A DNA stretch of 10,455 bases from the NCBI GenBank assembly GCA_041481485.1, contig JBGPBY010000248.1:1-10455 (forward strand), in the 5' to 3' direction. The notes beneath the pieces are model-generated. The model was not told the origin of the DNA, made no database searches, and was given only the letters and a program-made list of their open reading frames with translations. The position numbers and the translations under genes were made by a program. Each line of letters starts with the position of its first letter. The first letter of the stretch is position 1. The DNA comes from JBGPBY01 sp041481485. GTDB taxonomy: Bacteria; Acidobacteriota; Terriglobia; 20CM-2-55-15. This document shows positions 7,112 to 10,455 of this stretch, one piece after another.

Positions 7112-7117
7112 GAGGAG
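7112..7117 (+). promoter_or_regulatory. Shine-Dalgarno GAGGAG that fixes the GTG start
   Basis: TGAGGAG ends at 7117, 6 nt before GTG at 7124. It supports the GTG as start codon; the only other in-frame candidate before the upstream stop at 7085 is a TTG at 7100, which is too far upstream to use this SD. Confidence 0.75.
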
Positions 7118-7123
7118 CATTCT

Positions 7124-10100
7124 GTGAAAAATTCTCATTTAGCGCGGGTTCTCTGGAGTCTCGGTTTACTTTTGTGGATCAATCATTCCGTTCTGGCACA
7201 GGGTTTTCAGGGAACGATTCGGGGTGAGGTTCAGGACTCGACCGGTGGAGTGGTTCCGATGGCTACAGTAACTCTGACAAACACCGCCACCAGCGAAACC
7301 CGCACTCAAGTCGCCTCCGAGACGGGAACATTCAATTTCCCGAATCTCTTGGTATCCACATACACCGTCGTTGTCGAGTATATGGGTTTCAAAAAATACA
7401 CTCGCGAGAACGTTCAGGTCAGTGCCAATGCCGTTTCGGATGTTCTGGCCCGTCTGGAAGTCGGCGCGACGGCCGATTCGGTAGTCGTCACGGCGGGCGA
7501 GGAGAGTGTGAAGCTCTCGACGACTCAGCTTGAGGGATTCACGACGCGGAATGTCACCGAATTACCCAATCCTGTGCTTTCCGGCAGTCCGAACAATTTT
7601 GCCATTCTTGCCCCGGGGACCACGACCATGCCCGGCGGCGTCGCCGGACAGGGCGGATCCATTGGAGGCAATCGTCCGCGCAACAATAACTTTGTTGTGG
7701 ATGGAGTCGACAACAACGATCCCAGCATCACCGGTACGTTGACACCAGTGATCGCGGAGGCAGTAGAAGAGTTCAAGTTGCTGACGAACCAGTTCAATGC
7801 CGAATACGGGCACTCCACTGCGGGACAATTCATTATCACAACGAAGTCCGGTACCAATGATCTTCACGGAAGGATGTGGTGGTACAACCAGAACCGAAAC
7901 ACCAATGCTCTCGATAATCTGACGCGCGCAGTGACCCCTCCGGGCTCTCCGAAGCCGCGCTTTGACTGGAATCGCTTTGGCGGCCAGACGGGCGGACCCG
8001 TGATGAAAAACAAGCTGTTCTTCTTCTCGTCATATGAATACCAGAACAAGTCGCTGGCCGGTGTTTCGCCGGCTCAAACCCTGGTTCCTACCGATGTGGG
8101 ACTTAGCGCTTTGAAGAATCTCGCCAGCAAATCAGGTTCGGGTGTCAGCCCGGTGAACGTGGATATTCTTTCCAAATATGTTCCGGTTGCCGCAACCCAG
8201 ACAACGACGACAAATGTTGTCGACGAGACCACTGGATCGCCTGTGTCCATTTCGCTGGGCCAGTTTTCTGCGACGACTCCAAATTTCGACCGTACACACC
8301 TCTTCCTCGGCAACAGCGATTACCTCATTGGGAGCCATAGGCTGAGCACACGCTACAGCTTCAGCCACGATACATTCATTGTTGCGGGTACATTGCCCAT
8401 ACCTCAGTTCAACAGCAATGCCTCGGTCAATACGCAGCGGCTTGTCTTCAGTGACGTTTTTGCGGTTAATCCTCGCGTCGTCAATGAATTCCGTGCCGGG
8501 TACAACCGGTTTTTGGAAAACCGTTTGGTGACCCCGCCTGCGGCTCCAGGAAGCACCGATGTTTTTGGCAACTATGAAATCAATGATTTGGGCTTGCTTG
8601 TCGGGCCCGTTGTCACTCCGAACTCCAGGTGGATCCATCTTTACGAGTTTAGTAACAATACGAGTATCCTGACTGGCCACCACACGATGAAGTTCGGAGT
8701 CGAGGTTCGTAACATCATCGCGCGATCGGAGTTTCTTTCAAGAGCGCGCGGTGAGTACAAGTGGTCGAACCTCGACGACTTTGTTCGCGATCATTTTCCA
8801 ACGGTCTTGTCGACCCGCGGTACAGGCCTTGGCGAGTTCGTCCAGAATCGGACAGCGTATTACGCATTTGCACAGGACAGCTGGAAACCACTTCCTCGGG
8901 TGACTCTCGAATATGGCCTGCGTTATGAATTCACCGGCACATCGCGCGATGAAAATCTTCAGGATCTGAACGGCCTTGCAAACGTCGATTCCTTCCGTGA
9001 TGAACTCTGCACTTCGGATATGGCAAGCGTTTGCACGCCCTCGACGACGGTTCCCATTTTCAACACGCTGCCGGCGCGCCAGCAAAACGCCATACTGTTT
9101 CGCTTTGGTGACCAGATGTTGTTCCGCCGTCCACGTGCGGATCACAACAACTTCGAGCCGCGGTTAGGTCTTGCATGGGATGTGTTTGGGGACGGCAAAA
9201 CATCGGCGAGAGTTGCTGCGGGGGTTGCCCACGATGTTCTCTATGGAAACATGCCGCTGCTGTTGCCTCCTCCTCAGATTCAGGTTCAGGCGACGGAGTC
9301 CAATGCGTGCTCGTTCACCCCATCGCCAGGGTGGTGCACCTTTGTCGTCGGCAATAATCCGCGCACTTCACCGGCAATCAGTTACACCAACACCGGTTTC
9401 ATTGAAGGTGGTGCACTGCTTCCGAATGTTCCTCCCGGTACTCGCATCAACAGGTTTGCAGCGCGCGGTGCAACGGGTTTTTTTGTTCAGTCCCAGGAAA
9501 GGGCCCCGGAAACGTATACCTGGAGCCTTTCAGTGCAGCGCGAACAATTCAAAGACTGGGTTTTTGAATTCCGCTACGTTGGAAATCACTCGGTACATTT
9601 GCCGATTCAACTCCAACTCAACGCCGCAACCCCCAATCCTGTACGCCTTCCACTCTTTCTTACAGATGCCGAAGCGCAGAGTGCCAATTTCGCCGGGGCG
9701 CCGACTCTTGCTCAGTTCTCTTCCGGGACAGGCAGAATGCTTGTGCCGTATGGATTCACCGGATCGCTCACGACGTTTACGTCGGATGGGCAATCGTGGT
9801 ATCAGGGCGGCTCCATCAGCGTGGAGAGAAGGCTGGCGGCAGGCTTTCATCTGAACAGCAGCTACACCTACAGCAAGACCATCGACCTTATTGAAAATGA
9901 AACGGCGTCGAGTGTGTTGAATCCTCGCAGGCCGAAAGATGCGTATGACATCTTTGCGGGCAAGGGGCTTTCCGGACTGCACCGGGCTCATAAATTTGTG
10001 GCGTCCTGGATTTACGATCTGCCGCAGTACAAGGGGAGCGGGTTGTTGAAGACTGTAAGTCAGGGCTGGCAGTTTGTAGGTTCGTATATTGCCGAATCCG

Positions 10101-10455
10101 GCCAGCCGGTCTCGATCCTCTCTTCCGCGGATACCAACGGCGACGGGGATTCGGTCGGAGACACCGTTTTCTACAACCCTGCAGGACAAACCAATATTGG
10201 CTCTGACGTGAATTTTGTGTGCTGGAATGGAACGGCAACCACGATCGGTTCGTCTGCCGCGTCATGCGGCGGTTCCGGCAATGTCGTCGGTTATGTCGCG
10301 AGGAATCCCAACGCCCAGTACATTAAGGGTGCTACCGGTATGGTGACGAATCTCGGGCGCAACACGTACATCATGCCCGGCATCAACACCGCGAATCTGT
10401 CTGTGTTCAAGAATGTTCACGTGAGAGAGAAGACAGACATGCAGTTTCGTATTGA
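7124..10455 (+). CDS. Oar-like TonB-dependent receptor, second copy (3' end outside window)
   Basis: An open frame of 1110 codons without a stop, running off the window; the last residues read are MQFRI. By comparison with the matching FRVE segment of the other receptor, about 65 residues are missing. Residues 1-25 are a signal peptide (K2, R8, then VLWSLGLLLW, cleavage VLA before Q26). Residues 28-110 are a carboxypeptidase-regulatory-like domain (GTIRGEV, TYTVVVEYMGF). The plug covers about 130-245, with NNNFVVDGVDNND ending at D199 and QFNAEYGHSTAGQF at 223-236. The remainder is a beta-barrel typical of Oar-type receptors; the substrate is unknown. It is a diverged paralogue of the 143-3625 product, not a recent duplicate. 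All six cysteines form three local pairs (C629/C637, C729/C738, C1033/C1048), probably disulfides in surface loops. An acidic DTNGDGDSVGD run lies at 1003-1013. The gene is divergent from the kinase and has its own candidate promoter. Confidence 0.92.
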   Translation, partial: MKNSHLARVLWSLGLLLWINHSVLAQGFQGTIRGEVQDSTGGVVPMATVTLTNTATSETRTQVASETGTFNFPNLLVSTYTVVVEYMGFKKYTRENVQVSANAVSDVLARLEVGATADSVVVTAGEESVKLSTTQLEGFTTRNVTELPNPVLSGSPNNFAILAPGTTTMPGGVAGQGGSIGGNRPRNNNFVVDGVDNNDPSITGTLTPVIAEAVEEFKLLTNQFNAEYGHSTAGQFIITTKSGTNDLHGRMWWYNQNRNTNALDNLTRAVTPPGSPKPRFDWNRFGGQTGGPVMKNKLFFFSSYEYQNKSLAGVSPAQTLVPTDVGLSALKNLASKSGSGVSPVNVDILSKYVPVAATQTTTTNVVDETTGSPVSISLGQFSATTPNFDRTHLFLGNSDYLIGSHRLSTRYSFSHDTFIVAGTLPIPQFNSNASVNTQRLVFSDVFAVNPRVVNEFRAGYNRFLENRLVTPPAAPGSTDVFGNYEINDLGLLVGPVVTPNSRWIHLYEFSNNTSILTGHHTMKFGVEVRNIIARSEFLSRARGEYKWSNLDDFVRDHFPTVLSTRGTGLGEFVQNRTAYYAFAQDSWKPLPRVTLEYGLRYEFTGTSRDENLQDLNGLANVDSFRDELCTSDMASVCTPSTTVPIFNTLPARQQNAILFRFGDQMLFRRPRADHNNFEPRLGLAWDVFGDGKTSARVAAGVAHDVLYGNMPLLLPPPQIQVQATESNACSFTPSPGWCTFVVGNNPRTSPAISYTNTGFIEGGALLPNVPPGTRINRFAARGATGFFVQSQERAPETYTWSLSVQREQFKDWVFEFRYVGNHSVHLPIQLQLNAATPNPVRLPLFLTDAEAQSANFAGAPTLAQFSSGTGRMLVPYGFTGSLTTFTSDGQSWYQGGSISVERRLAAGFHLNSSYTYSKTIDLIENETASSVLNPRRPKDAYDIFAGKGLSGLHRAHKFVASWIYDLPQYKGSGLLKTVSQGWQFVGSYIAESGQPVSILSSADTNGDGDSVGDTVFYNPAGQTNIGSDVNFVCWNGTATTIGSSAASCGGSGNVVGYVARNPNAQYIKGATGMVTNLGRNTYIMPGINTANLSVFKNVHVREKTDMQFRI

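Larger units (their letters stand above)
6800..7123. other. Divergent intergenic region between kinase and second receptor
   Basis: These 324 bp hold the start signals of both divergent genes. Toward the receptor there is a TTGACA promoter (6930-6958), a leader of about 160 nt with a near-palindrome and two hairpins, and a good SD. Toward the kinase there is only a -10-like TATCAT on the minus strand (6871-6876) without a convincing -35 box, and no SD at the usual distance from the ATG. TAAACGTT repeats abut the kinase start. No small gene with an SD was found here; the ATG at 6961 opens only a three-codon frame. Confidence 0.7.

Noticed and set aside
10442..10455. Possible stop codon at the end of the window (ATTGA)
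   Set aside because: The TGA is out of frame; in frame the last full codon is ATT and the window ends two bases into the next codon, probably Glu by comparison with the other receptor.
143..10455. The two receptors as a recent gene duplication
   Set aside because: They share domain order and short motifs only. Signal peptides, plug sequences, cysteine content and barrel loops differ strongly, so they are old paralogues.

Overview
The window carries three large genes and looks like Acidobacteriota DNA. This is inferred from family content: two very large Oar-type outer-membrane receptors (signal peptide, carboxypeptidase-regulatory-like domain, plug, long beta-barrel) beside a Ser/Thr kinase fused to a periplasmic TolB/FlgO-like segment and a long TPR tail. 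That combination is characteristic of the phylum. Species or class cannot be fixed from the sequence. No tRNA, rRNA, CRISPR array, transposase or phage gene is visible.

Layout. At 1-83 there is a compact set of three back-to-back perfect hairpins, probably a dispersed REP-like repeat, lying 3' of the first gene. At 143-3625 (minus) is a complete 1160-residue Oar-like receptor. Between it and the next gene (3626-3871) lies an unusually organised leader. It has a TTGACA/TAATAT promoter, a possible 16-codon upstream ORF with its own Shine-Dalgarno sequence, and an anti-Shine-Dalgarno segment able to pair with either the uORF's or the main gene's ribosome binding site. At 3872-6799 (minus) is a 975-residue transmembrane Ser/Thr kinase with a zinc ribbon in front and TPRs behind. 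A 324-bp divergent region (6800-7123) follows, with a TTGACA promoter, a near-palindrome, TAAACGTT repeats and two hairpins in the leader. At 7124-10455 (plus) is a second Oar-like receptor, open at the window edge after 1110 codons.

How the genes may work together (inference): the kinase lies between two receptors, one downstream on its own strand and one divergent. Both receptor genes have a candidate promoter starting with the same 9-mer TGCTTGACA and a leader of about 160-190 nt. A membrane kinase that senses something in the periplasm and whose signal alters receptor expression would fit, but nothing in the sequence proves it. The individual protein families are known. The least explained parts are the two structured leaders, the shared promoter and AAACGT motifs, and the hairpin cluster.
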